From the NCBI GenBank assembly GCA_963717695.1, contig CAVQWR010000001.1, positions 248,001-312,000 on the forward strand: a stretch of DNA of 64,000 bases, written 5' to 3'. The position numbers and the translations under genes were made by a program. This document shows, piece by piece, positions 26,303 through 35,096 of this stretch (the stretch's first letter is position 1; each line of letters opens with the position of its first letter). This DNA is from CAIWHR01 sp963717695 (GTDB taxonomy: Bacteria > Pseudomonadota > Gammaproteobacteria > Burkholderiales > Casimicrobiaceae). The notes under the pieces are model-generated. The model did no database searches and was not told the origin of the DNA. It saw only the letters and a program-made list of their open reading frames with translations.

Positions 26303-26701
26303 CTACTTCTTGGGCTCGAAGTCGAGCGACGCGGAGTTGATGCAGTAGCGCAGTCCGGTCGGGCCCGGTCCGTCGTCGAACACATGGCCGAGATGCGCGT
26401 CGCACGCCGAGCACAGCACCTCGGTGCGGCGCATGAAGTGGCTGGTGTCCGCCTGCTCGCTCACCTTCTCGCCTTCGACCGGCGCCGTGAAGCTCGGCCA
26501 GCCGCAGCCCGAGTCGAATTTCGCGTCGGAGGCGAAGAGCTCGGTGCCGCAGCACACGCAGCGATAGGTGCCGGCGTCGTGGCTGTCCCAGTATTTGCCG
26601 GTGAATGGCCGCTCAGTGCCCTTCTTGCGGGCGACCTCGTACTGCTCGCGGGTGAGCTCCTTCTGCCATTCGGCATCCGACTTCCTGACCTTGTCGACCA
26701 T
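26303..26701 (-). CDS. msrB: Peptide-methionine (R)-S-oxide reductase MsrB
   Basis: Repairs methionine-R-sulfoxide in proteins. It is 132 aa with all family marks: WDSHDAGTYRCVCCGTELF (first zinc CxxC), SGCGWPSF, LCSACDAHLGHVFDDGP (second zinc CxxC) and catalytic Cys in RYCINSASL. The N-terminus SDAEWQKELTREQYEVARKK is the usual MsrB lead. It lies 19 nt upstream of the two-component operon on the same strand and may be cotranscribed with it. Confidence 0.97.
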   Translation of the reverse strand: MVDKVRKSDAEWQKELTREQYEVARKKGTERPFTGKYWDSHDAGTYRCVCCGTELFASDAKFDSGCGWPSFTAPVEGEKVSEQADTSHFMRRTEVLCSACDAHLGHVFDDGPGPTGLRYCINSASLDFEPKK

Positions 26702-26847
26702 GCTGTCTCTCCCGTCTCCGGAGTGGGCGCGAGATCGCGCCGCATACAGTCGCTTCGGCAGCGCAATCGCTTACGAAACCAGGCGTCGCGGTCGCCGCGC
26801 GGGAATCCAGTATAGTAAACGTTCTCCCGGAACGCCTCGCCCGCCCA

Positions 26848-28053
26848 TTGAACACCGCTCGCCCCGAGTCGCTGCGCCAGGACGTCAAGGTCATCGGCCT
26901 CGTCGGCGTCGCGCACGGCGTCTCGCATTTCTTCCAGCTCGCGCTTCCGCCGCTCTTTCCGCTGCTGAAGGCCGAGTTCGACGTGCCGTTCGCGGCGCTC
27001 GGTCTCCTGATGGGCGTGTTCTACGCCGCCAGCGGCTTGACGCAGTTCGCGGCGGGCATCGTGGTCGATCGCGTCGGTGCGCGACCGGTGCTGCTCGGCG
27101 GCCTCGCGTTGGTTGCCGGCGGCACGCTCCTCGCCGGCGCGGTCCCGGGACTGCTCTGGCTCTATCCGCTCGCGGCGCTGATGGGTGTGGGCAACGGCGT
27201 CTTCCATCCCGCCGACTTCGCGATTCTCAACAGCCACGTCGCGTCGCGCCGGCTGGGCTACGCGTACAGCATGCACGGCATCGGCGGCAACCTCGGCTAT
27301 GCGATCGCACCGGTCGTCAGCTACGCGCTCGGCGCCGCATTCGGCTGGCGCACCGCACTCGCGACGATGGGCGTGATCGGCATTGTCGCGCTCGGCGTCC
27401 TCGCGACGCAGCGCACGCTGCTTTCCTCGCCGCGCTCGCACGACGCGCACCTCGCGACGTTCCGCGGCAGTCTCGCCCTCTTCGCGCAGGCGCCGATTGC
27501 GCTGTGCTTCGCGTATTTCGTGATCCAGACGGCGGCCTCCACCGGCGTCCAGACGTTCGCCCCGACCGCGCTCAACACGGGGATGGACATCGCGCTCGCC
27601 GTCGCCACGTCGGCGGTCACGGCCTACCTTCTCGGCAGCACCGCGGGCATCCTTGCCGGCGGCTTTCTCGCCGCGCGGGCCACGCGGCACGACCGCGTCG
27701 CCATGACCGGGCTTGCGGCAGGCGCCACGCTGTTCGCCGCGATTGCCGCGGGAATCGCAACGCCTGCGTTACTGCTCGCATTCTTCGCCGCCGCGGGATT
27801 CGCCGTCGGCATGACCGGCCCGTCGCGCGACCTGATCGTCCGTCACGCCACGCCGGCCGGCGCATCGGGGCGCGTCTACGGCTTCGTGTATTCCGGCATC
27901 GACCTCGGCGCGATGCTGGGACCGGTCTGGTTCGGATTCATGCTCGATCACGCGCTCGGCCGGCAGATGTTCTTCGTCGTCGCCGCGCTGTTCGTGCTCG
28001 CGATCGCGACGGTGACGCAGGTCCGCCGCACGATGGTGCCGCGCGCGGCCTGA
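26848..28053 (+). CDS. MFS transporter (fosmidomycin-resistance-like group)
   Basis: A 401-aa, twelve-helix major facilitator. It begins at a TTG whose product opens NTARPESLRQDVKVIGLVG, and contains AHGVSHFFQLALPPLFPLL, a common opening of the Fsr-like group, and a loop 2-3 motif VDRVGARPVLLGG. It probably exports a small drug or metabolite; the substrate cannot be told. A TATAGT box at 26811-26816 lies 32 nt upstream of the TTG and may be its -10. Divergent from msrB. Confidence 0.86.
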   Translation: MNTARPESLRQDVKVIGLVGVAHGVSHFFQLALPPLFPLLKAEFDVPFAALGLLMGVFYAASGLTQFAAGIVVDRVGARPVLLGGLALVAGGTLLAGAVPGLLWLYPLAALMGVGNGVFHPADFAILNSHVASRRLGYAYSMHGIGGNLGYAIAPVVSYALGAAFGWRTALATMGVIGIVALGVLATQRTLLSSPRSHDAHLATFRGSLALFAQAPIALCFAYFVIQTAASTGVQTFAPTALNTGMDIALAVATSAVTAYLLGSTAGILAGGFLAARATRHDRVAMTGLAAGATLFAAIAAGIATPALLLAFFAAAGFAVGMTGPSRDLIVRHATPAGASGRVYGFVYSGIDLGAMLGPVWFGFMLDHALGRQMFFVVAALFVLAIATVTQVRRTMVPRAA

Positions 28054-28081
28054 GCCTGCCGACGCGCCGCCCGGCCACGGG

Positions 28082-28708
28082 ATGGAAATCGAGCTCCACG
28101 CGTTCGATACGCCGAATGGGCGCAAGATCAGCGTTGCGCTGGAGGAAATGGCGCTTCCTTACGCCGTGAGGGTCGTCGACCTGCGCAAGCGCGAGCAATT
28201 CGACCCCGAATTCCTGAAGATCAGTCCGAGCGGAAAGATTCCGGCGATCGTCGATCCCGACGGCCCGGGCGGGAAGCCTGTCAGCGTCTTCGAATCGGGC
28301 GCCATTCTCATCTACCTCGGCGAGAAGACCGGCAGGTTCTGGCCGCACGATCTCGCGCGCCGCATTCCGGTGCTGGAATGGCTGATGTTCCAGATGGGCA
28401 ATTTCGGACCGATGCCGGGGCAGGTCCACCATTTCGCGGCGGTCGAGAACGAGGCCGACCGTCGCTACGGGCTCGAGCGCTACTCCGCCGAAACGCGTCG
28501 GCTGTATGCGGTGATGGACCGCAGGCTCGCGGAGCGCGAGTTCTTCGCAGAGGAGGTGTCGATCGCCGACTTCGCCATTCTGGGCTGGGCGTGGCGGCAC
28601 CCGCGGCACAAGGTGGACCTCGCCGACTACCCGAACGTGCGCCGGTGGTACGACGCCATGATGGCGCGTCCGGCGGTGCGGCGTGGCTTCGAGGTGAAGC
28701 TCAGCTGA
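28082..28708 (+). CDS. Glutathione S-transferase (Nu/YfcG-like)
   Basis: A 208-aa two-domain GST. The thioredoxin-like N-domain has FDTPNGRKISVALEEM, the TPNG stretch typical of YfcG/Ure2-like Nu-class enzymes, then SGKIPAIVDPDG and the glutathione-binding ESGAILIYLGEKTG. The helical C-domain has NFGPMPGQVHHF and the closing SIADFAILGWAWRH. The family members have disulfide-reductase or peroxide activity. It begins 28 nt after the MFS gene on the same strand. Confidence 0.93.
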   Translation: MEIELHAFDTPNGRKISVALEEMALPYAVRVVDLRKREQFDPEFLKISPSGKIPAIVDPDGPGGKPVSVFESGAILIYLGEKTGRFWPHDLARRIPVLEWLMFQMGNFGPMPGQVHHFAAVENEADRRYGLERYSAETRRLYAVMDRRLAEREFFAEEVSIADFAILGWAWRHPRHKVDLADYPNVRRWYDAMMARPAVRRGFEVKLS

Positions 28709-28805
28709 TTGTTGCCCCCGCCTTGCGCCGGCGCAGTGCGGAGGATGCGGGAGCGATCGCGGCGCCCGCGGTGGATTGCGGGCGGTCCGAGGCTCGTGCG
28801 GTGCC

Positions 28806-29333
28806 CTAGTAGCCCATCCGCATCGACGTGTCGTCCTCGTCTTCGACGTCGACCCTGGCTTCCGGAGGCAGCTTCTTGATGATCTCCTCGATCATGCGCA
28901 CATGCTCGGCCTCTTCGGCGCGCAATTCCTCGAACAGCGCCTTGACCTCCGGCTGCGTGACGTAGCGCAGCGTCAGGTCGTAGAACGCGAACGCCTTCTT
29001 TTCGGAGAAGAGGGCGACCAGGTACGCGTCGAGCGGGGACATGTCCCGGCGCGGGGCGCCGACGTCCGGAGCTTCCACGTCGAAGATGTCGTCGAGCCGG
29101 ACTTTCGGAGGTTGTTCTCCGAACAGCGCGAGCCGGCGCTTGGCGATCTCTTCGCCGTGCTTGTTCTCGTTCACGGCCATCGACTGGAACACCGAAGCGG
29201 CGTCATCGTCGATGCGGCTTCCGAGCTGTTCGGCGAACTGCGTGTACCGCTTCGATGCCTCGACCTCGATCAAGGTCGCGAGATCGAGCGCGTCCATCAG
29301 CGTGAGTGTGGAATAGTCGAGTCGGGTTGGCAT
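28806..29333 (-). CDS. Ferritin-like/rubrerythrin-type di-iron protein
   Basis: A 175-aa four-helix protein. Candidate metal ligands are Glu in LIEVEASKRYTQF, Glu and His in AVNENKHGEEIA, Glu in LFSEKKAFAFYD and the ExxH in EEAEHVRMIEEI. The two E-ExxH pairs match the rubrerythrin/ferritin-like domain, but no rubredoxin Cys domain is present. It could reduce peroxide or store iron. The start at 29333 is preferred; in-frame upstream codons add unrelated sequence. It lies downstream of the glycosylation cassette on the same strand, 133 nt away. Confidence 0.85.
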   Translation of the reverse strand: MPTRLDYSTLTLMDALDLATLIEVEASKRYTQFAEQLGSRIDDDAASVFQSMAVNENKHGEEIAKRRLALFGEQPPKVRLDDIFDVEAPDVGAPRRDMSPLDAYLVALFSEKKAFAFYDLTLRYVTQPEVKALFEELRAEEAEHVRMIEEIIKKLPPEARVDVEDEDDTSMRMGY

Positions 29334-29466
29334 GGAGCCCTCGGGGGTCGTTGCGCGCAGGTGAGTGATTCCGGCAGGCGTCGAATGCATTTTTCGCCGC
29401 CGAACGCACAGTATAACCACGTTGAGCTTCCGGTCAAAACCGGAGCCACGCGTCGACGCGCGGCCG

Positions 29467-31137
29467 CTACGGCCCCGGCCGTTGCAGCAGATAGATCGTC
29501 GCAGGCGTGCGCGCCAGCCAGCGTTTCACCGGGAATTGCGCGATCGGCGTGAAGCCCGCGACCGGCGAGAACGCGACGACGTACCGGTCGTCCTTCACCC
29601 ACCACCAGCTCTTGCCCTCGCCGAACGTGCGCGGCTTGGTTTCGAAGCCGTAGTAGCCGTTGTACTCGAAGCCGCCGTCGAGCGTCTGCGGCGTCGCGCC
29701 GAGATGGGTGGCGGCGGCGATCGCGTCCCAGCGCGCGCGATTCCACGCGAAGTAGTCGTGCGTCGCCGCGGCGGCGAGGCCGATTGCGGCGGCGATCCAC
29801 GCGAGTGCGATCGCGCGTCCGATGCGGCCGCTTCGGGCAGGCGCATCCTGCGAAGGCGCGGCCAGAGCCAGCACGAACGGGAGCACGAACAGCAGGTAGC
29901 GGTCGATGTAGCCCGTGATCATGAACGGCGCGAGATAGCCCGCGACCAGCGCGAGGATGAACGCGTCGCGGGCGCGCTGCGGGGCGACACGGCGAAACAC
30001 TGCGGCGACCTGGCGGGCGATCACACGCGCCAGCGCGGCGACACCGAACGCCGCTGCCACCGCCGCGACGCGCCACACGATCCCGGGACTGCGATCGAGG
30101 TCGGCAAGCCCGCGCGGGATCGCGTCGTAAAGCGTGTACGGGCCGATGCCCGCGGCGTCGATCACATTGTTTTCGCGCCATGGCGGAAACCATCCGGCCG
30201 CGAACATGGCCACGGCGATCGCGGCGGCCGCGAGCAGGACCGGTCGCCGTCCGCGCGGATCGGCGCCGAAGCCAACCCAGGCGAGCCACGGCGCGGCGAA
30301 GAGGCCAAGATAGCAGGGGATCTCCAGCATGACGCGCCCGACCCATTCGCGGTAGCCGGGTGCGTCGCCGATCAGCTTCCCCAATGCAACGAAGTAGTAA
30401 CCGAGCGTCGTCGTCTGCGCCTCGGGCAGACCCGGGCCATGCACGAGATAGCTGCGGTAGGCGAATTCCGCCGCGAACACGAGGCCGAGGGGCAGGACGG
30501 CGCGCACCAGGACACGCGGTCGCCACGGCCAGGTCGACGCGAGCGTCGCGACGAGGAATGCCGCCGGGAGCACGATGACGACCTGCCGCTGCAGCATGCC
30601 GGTCACCGCCAGCGCGGTGGCGGCGGCGAGCGTGCGCCATGCCGGCCGCTCGAGCGCGCGCAGGAAGAGCGTGGCCGCCGGCAGCGCGAACAGCATCGCG
30701 TAGAGGTCCGTCATGTACGAATTCGACAGGACGTTCCAGCCCGGCCACGCCATCACCACCAGCGTTGCGACGAGCGCGTCGCGGCGGCGCAGGCCCGCCG
30801 TCTCGAACCAGGCGAAGGCAAGCAACGCCACGCCAATCGACACGACCTGCGTGAGGTGGCGCAGTGCCGCAAACGAGTAGCCGGCAATGGCGGCAGCGGC
30901 ACCACCCATCAGCGTCTGCGGCAGCAGGTTCATCGCGATCCAGTCGGACAGCCGGATCCGATGCTCGTCGAACAGCCAGCGGACGCTGTGGGTGTACGCC
31001 CAGTCGTCGTTCAGCGGAAAGTTGCCGCGCGGATCCGCGGCCAGCATCAGGGCGACCTGCACGAGGACGATGATGGGCAGCGCGAAGCGTTCGATGCCGC
31101 CTTCGCCCGCGTCGATCGTGCGACCGGTCATGCGCAT
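29467..31137 (-). CDS. GT-C type glycosyltransferase, multi-pass membrane protein
   Basis: A 556-aa protein with ten or more predicted helices. The first periplasmic loop has NFPLNDDWAYTHSVRWLF, with the acidic pair that marks GT-C enzymes of the PMT/ArnT type; these use polyprenyl-phosphate sugars as donors. The C-terminal 100 residues form a soluble periplasmic portion (YNGYYGFETKPRTF, WVKDDRYVVAFSP). The acceptor is unknown. It is the last gene of a four-gene operon with GT2 and GtrA genes, 4 nt after gtrA, which supports use of a lipid-linked sugar. Confidence 0.78.
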   Translation of the reverse strand: MRMTGRTIDAGEGGIERFALPIIVLVQVALMLAADPRGNFPLNDDWAYTHSVRWLFDEHRIRLSDWIAMNLLPQTLMGGAAAAIAGYSFAALRHLTQVVSIGVALLAFAWFETAGLRRRDALVATLVVMAWPGWNVLSNSYMTDLYAMLFALPAATLFLRALERPAWRTLAAATALAVTGMLQRQVVIVLPAAFLVATLASTWPWRPRVLVRAVLPLGLVFAAEFAYRSYLVHGPGLPEAQTTTLGYYFVALGKLIGDAPGYREWVGRVMLEIPCYLGLFAAPWLAWVGFGADPRGRRPVLLAAAAIAVAMFAAGWFPPWRENNVIDAAGIGPYTLYDAIPRGLADLDRSPGIVWRVAAVAAAFGVAALARVIARQVAAVFRRVAPQRARDAFILALVAGYLAPFMITGYIDRYLLFVLPFVLALAAPSQDAPARSGRIGRAIALAWIAAAIGLAAAATHDYFAWNRARWDAIAAATHLGATPQTLDGGFEYNGYYGFETKPRTFGEGKSWWWVKDDRYVVAFSPVAGFTPIAQFPVKRWLARTPATIYLLQRPGP

Positions 31138-31141
31138 CGAC

Positions 31142-31558
31142 TCAGCGGAACACCCAGAGGCGATACGCGAGATAGTTGACGAAGGTCAGCACGATCGTCG
31201 TCGCCACCTGTGCCGGCCACAGCGAAATGCCCTGGTCGAGAAGTGCCGAGAGCAGCACGCTGTTCAGCAACAGCTGGAGGGCGATCGCGACAACGAAGCG
31301 CAGGCTCGCGACGCGCACGCCGCGTGTCGGCGCGAAGATGTGCCAGTACGACAGCGCGAAGCGCGTCAGCGCGCCGAAGACGAATCCGACGGCGCTTGCC
31401 GGCACGCCCGCGGTGCCGGCGCGCACCAGCCCGTACATCACGGCATAGTGCGCGGCGACCGCGACGAAACCGGTCATCACGTGCAGCGTGAACGTGTGGA
31501 TCCAGTGGCCAAGACCGCCGGTCGGCGCGGGTCGCCGTATCAATCGGTGCAGCGGCAT
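31142..31558 (-). CDS. GtrA-family small membrane protein (probable lipid-linked sugar flippase)
   Basis: A 138-aa protein with four predicted helices and the GtrA pattern: a first helix with FVAVAAHYAVMYGLV, then GFVFGALTRFALSYWHIF, and a C-terminus TFVNYLAYRLWVFR. GtrA proteins are thought to flip polyprenyl-phosphate-linked glucose or similar. It sits between the GT2 gene (which would make the lipid-linked sugar) and a GT-C gene (which would use it), with short spacing on both sides. Confidence 0.88.
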   Translation of the reverse strand: MPLHRLIRRPAPTGGLGHWIHTFTLHVMTGFVAVAAHYAVMYGLVRAGTAGVPASAVGFVFGALTRFALSYWHIFAPTRGVRVASLRFVVAIALQLLLNSVLLSALLDQGISLWPAQVATTIVLTFVNYLAYRLWVFR

Positions 31559-31576
31559 CGGCGCGCGACGACGAAT

Positions 31577-32335
31577 TCAGGCCGGCGGCCTGGCCGCGCC
31601 GGTGAACAGCCGATGCCGCGCGATGCCGCAGCGGGCGAGGCAGGCGAGCAGCGTCGTGCGCACGACGCCGAGCCCGTAGCGCACCGAGCGCGGGAAGTTG
31701 ATCGAGCTCGCTTCCGCGAAATAACGGGTCGGCACCGAAATCTCCCCAATCCGGAACTTGGCGACGATGGCCTGTGCGAGGAGCTCGTTGTCGAACACGA
31801 AGTCATCGGAATTGGCGCGCCAGGGCAGTGCCTCCAGCAATCCGCGCGAATAGGCGCGATAGCCGCTGTGGTACTCGGAGAGCTTCGCGCCCAGCAGCAG
31901 GTTCTCGAACAGCGTCAACGCGCGGTTGGCCGCGTACTTCCAGAGCGGCATTCCGCCGCGAACCGCGCCGCCGCCGAGGATGCGCGACCCCACGACGAGG
32001 TCGTAGACGCCCGAGCCGATCATGCCTGCCATCGCTGTCGTCAGCCGTGGATCGTACTGGTAATCGGGATGCACCATCACCACGATGTCGGCGGCTCGCG
32101 CCAGCGCCTCGGTGTAGCAGGTCTTCTGGTTGGCGCCGTACCCGCGATTTTCCGGATGCAGAACGACGCTGAGACCGAGGCCCCGTGCGATGGCGACCGT
32201 GTTGTCGTCGCTTGCGTCGTCGACGACGATGACCTCGTCGACGACGTCGTGCGGGAGGTCGCGCCAGGTGGCTTCGAGCGTCCGGCCCGCGCGATAGGCG
32301 GGCATGACCACGATAAGGCGTTTACCGTTCAGCAT
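31577..32335 (-). CDS. Family 2 glycosyltransferase (polyprenyl-phosphate sugar synthase type)
   Basis: A 252-aa cytoplasmic GT-A enzyme without C-terminal membrane helices. Motifs: LIVVMPAYRAGRTLEATW, the DxD-like VIVVDDASDDNTVAIA, ENRGYGANQKTCYTEALA, VMVHPDYQYDPRL (metal/donor Asp) and SEYHSGYRAYSRGLLEAL. This is the DPM1/GtrB-like fold. It transfers a sugar from an NDP donor to a polyprenyl phosphate (inference). The start at 32335 overlaps the preceding GT-C gene by 14 nt, confirming one operon. Confidence 0.88.
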   Translation of the reverse strand: MLNGKRLIVVMPAYRAGRTLEATWRDLPHDVVDEVIVVDDASDDNTVAIARGLGLSVVLHPENRGYGANQKTCYTEALARAADIVVMVHPDYQYDPRLTTAMAGMIGSGVYDLVVGSRILGGGAVRGGMPLWKYAANRALTLFENLLLGAKLSEYHSGYRAYSRGLLEALPWRANSDDFVFDNELLAQAIVAKFRIGEISVPTRYFAEASSINFPRSVRYGLGVVRTTLLACLARCGIARHRLFTGAARPPA

Positions 32336-33998
32336 CTGGGGACGCGCGGTCTTGCGCCGCGGTGGCAAACACGATGATAAGCGAATCCTCGTACACAGGC
32401 TCGCCCATTTTGGCGCGGAGCACCGCTTCGCACCCGGCCGTGTCGGTCCCGATGGCTTCCGTGCGGCCGGCGCTCGTCAGGACATAGGGCTTCTGCCAGA
32501 CGACGTAATCGATGCGTTTCGCCGCGAGCTCGGCCGGATTCGCGAGGTGAACGGCGTTGCGAAAGCGAAATTCGGGAGTGTCCGGCACTTCGCCGGGGCG
32601 CCGCGCGACACAGAGGCCGGTGAGATAGCCAGGAAGCACCGTCTGCCGGCTCAGTCGTTCCCAGCGTGGCGCATCCCAGTTGTAGCTCTCGAAATGGAAG
32701 GGCGCGGCCGCGATGCGAAGGCTACCCGGCGGATTGCGCGCGAGGGTCGCCCAGTATGGCGAGAGCGGCGTTGCCGCGATGCGGGGCAGGAAGGGGTTGG
32801 CCGCCGGGCGAAAATCGAAGTGGAACATCGCCTGCAGCGTCTGCGTATTGGGATGACGAAGCATTGCGAACAACGGCGACTGCCACGCCAGCGCAACGCA
32901 GGGCAGCAGGGCGGTGCCGGCTGCGAGCGCCACGCGCATGCGGGTGCGGGTGCGCGGCACGGCTATCCGGCGCGCAATCAGCACCGCGCCCTCGGCTGTC
33001 GCGAGCAGCAGCAGCGGGAGGAACGGCAGCAGATAGCGCGCCAGGGTCAGCGGGTTGTAGACGTACATCGGGCCGGTGGCGAGCACGGCGGCGAAGGTCA
33101 GCGCGAGCCCGAGCGCGCCGGTGCGTGCGACCGGAACGCGCCGCCAGACGGAGCGCGCGCCAAATGCAGCCAGTGCGATGCAGACGATTGCCGCGACGAG
33201 CGACGGCGTGCCGAGCCACGCGAACCAGACGCCTTCGATGGTCGCGAGTGTCGGCCGGTCGGCAAGTGCCTTGGCGGTCAACGACTGTGGATGGGCGAGG
33301 AGTGGCGGAAGAACGAGAAGGGCGGTGACAATGGCGGTGCCGGAGGCGACGACGATCCAGCCTCGCATCGCGCTGGGCCACGTGCCGCGCGGGCCTGCGG
33401 CGTGTGCGTACAGCCCCCAGAGCAGCGGCGCCAGCACGAACGGCGCGGCAATCGGATGCAGCCAGATCGCGAGCGACGCGGCGATCGCATATGCGATGCC
33501 CGCTGTCGTCGCAAAGCGGCCGCGGTGGTGAAAGCGCCGGTAGGCGGCGTGCGCGCACCAGCCCAGCAGCAGAGTAATTCCGTAGGGACGCGCGATGCGG
33601 CTGTAGACGACGAGAAGCGGCGACATCGCGAGCAGCGCCGCGAACACGAGTGCCGTCGCGCGCGAAAGCCGCGGCGCGACGTAGAGCGGGAAGAGCGCCA
33701 GCATCGCGAGCCCGCAGAGGAGCATCGGCCAGCGCATCGCCGTCTCGGAGAGACCGAACGCGTGCGCCTCGACCCAGTCGAGGATTCCCAGCGGGATGCT
33801 GTAATCCGCGTAGCCGAAATCGCGGAGCATCTCGAGCGGACCATGTGCGAGAACCTGATGCACGGCGTGCCACTCGTCGTCGATCAGCACTTGCGCCGTG
33901 AACTGGTCGAGCCGGACCCAAGCGCCCGCGGCGACGACTGCCGCCATCAGCCACGGCCACAGACGCTGCCATCGCAGCGTCGGCTCGTCGACCGTCAT
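32322..33998 (-). CDS. Second GT-C type glycosyltransferase, multi-pass membrane protein
   Basis: A 558-aa protein with about ten helices. The first loop carries QFTAQVLIDDEWHAVHQVL, again with the acidic pair of GT-C enzymes, and the next loop has YADYSIPLGILDWVEAHAFG. The C-terminal region is soluble (HFDFRPAANPFLPRI, DYVVWQKPYVLTSAG). It is not closely similar to the other GT-C gene of the cassette beyond this plan. As first gene of the operon it precedes GT2. The start MTVDEPTLRW is preferred; 65 upstream in-frame residues are Arg-rich and read over ttcA. Confidence 0.78.
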   Translation of the reverse strand: MTVDEPTLRWQRLWPWLMAAVVAAGAWVRLDQFTAQVLIDDEWHAVHQVLAHGPLEMLRDFGYADYSIPLGILDWVEAHAFGLSETAMRWPMLLCGLAMLALFPLYVAPRLSRATALVFAALLAMSPLLVVYSRIARPYGITLLLGWCAHAAYRRFHHRGRFATTAGIAYAIAASLAIWLHPIAAPFVLAPLLWGLYAHAAGPRGTWPSAMRGWIVVASGTAIVTALLVLPPLLAHPQSLTAKALADRPTLATIEGVWFAWLGTPSLVAAIVCIALAAFGARSVWRRVPVARTGALGLALTFAAVLATGPMYVYNPLTLARYLLPFLPLLLLATAEGAVLIARRIAVPRTRTRMRVALAAGTALLPCVALAWQSPLFAMLRHPNTQTLQAMFHFDFRPAANPFLPRIAATPLSPYWATLARNPPGSLRIAAAPFHFESYNWDAPRWERLSRQTVLPGYLTGLCVARRPGEVPDTPEFRFRNAVHLANPAELAAKRIDYVVWQKPYVLTSAGRTEAIGTDTAGCEAVLRAKMGEPVYEDSLIIVFATAAQDRASPDAER

Positions 33999-34077
33999 CG
34001 CGCGGGCCTGCGTCGCGGCATTGCACGCGACGCGGCGCCCGACGCGTCCCTGCCGGGGCGGCTCGCGGCGTGCCGTG

Positions 34078-35096
34078 TCATCGGCGGTGCAGCGTGACGG
34101 GCGCACCCTCAGGTGGCGCCGCCGCCAGTTCGGTCGCGCGCTCGAGGGCCGCATCGACGTCGAATGCGATGTCGCCCTCGGGAACCGGCACACCCGTCGC
34201 GCGCACGGCGGAAAAATCGAACTGCGAACGATCCATGAGGTGCGACGGCACGATATGCGCGAGCGCGTTGTAGATCGAGTCGACCCGGCCGGGGTGGCGG
34301 CGCTCCCACTCGGCGAGCATCCTCGTCACTTCCTTGCGCTGGAGGTGCTCCTGCGAGCCGCAGAGATTGCAGGGAATGATCGGGAACTGCATCGCGGCGG
34401 CGTAGCGCGCGAGGTCGCGCTCGCGCACGTACGCGAGCGGCCGGATCACGACGTGGCGCCCGTCGTCGGAGACGAGCTTCGGCGGCATCGTCTTCAGCTT
34501 GCCGCCGAAGAAGAGATTGAGGAAGAACGTCGCCATGATGTCGTCGCGGTGGTGGCCGAGCGCGATCTTGGTCGCGCCGATCTCGCCGGCGACGCGGTAG
34601 AGCACGCCGCGCCGCAGCCGCGAGCACAGCGAGCACATCGTGCCGCCCTCGGGAATCACGCGCTTGACCGTGCTGTAGGTGTCCTGCTCGGCGATGTGGA
34701 ACGCGACGCCGCGCCGCTCGAGGTAGTGCGGCAACACGTCGGCCGGATAGCCGGGCTGCTTCTGGTCGAGATTGACGGCGACGATCTCGAACGGCACCGG
34801 CGCGCGCTCCTTGAGCGAGAGCAGGATGTCGAGGAGGCCGTAGCTGTCCTTGCCGCCGGACAGGCACACCATCACGCGGTCGCCCGCGCTCGATCATCGC
34901 GAAGTCGCCGATTGCCTTGCCGACCTCGCGCCGCAGGCGCTTCCTGAGCTTGTTCGCCTCGAACTCGGCGCGGCGCGGGTCGGCGCTGCGCGCCGATACC
35001 CCGCGCCGGCGCCGCGGGCGTTTCGATGGAAGGCGGCGCTCCTTCGCTGGGTGAAATCGGTCCGATTACGGTTTCCACGATTGCCGATCCGCTCAT
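34078..35096 (-). CDS. ttcA: tRNA 2-thiocytidine(32) synthetase TtcA (2 frameshifts)
   Basis: Thiolates C32 of some tRNAs using ATP and an iron-sulfur cluster. Visible: PP-loop MVCLSGGKDSYGLLDILLS, CxxC in GTMCSLCSRLRRG, and NLCGSQEHLQRK with a further Cys. The N-terminal helix RAEFEANKLRKRLRREVGKA is typical of the family. Two changes of frame, at about 34985 and 34888, each look like one extra G. Removing them gives about 338 aa starting with MSGSAIVETVIG. That ATG overlaps the TonB-gene stop (ATGA), which supports this start. Confidence 0.88.

Noticed and set aside
29365..34947. Long plus-strand open frames (350-600 codons) across the glycosyltransferase cassette
   Set aside because: They are antisense to well-supported membrane proteins with family motifs and give Arg/His/Gln-rich translations without homology.
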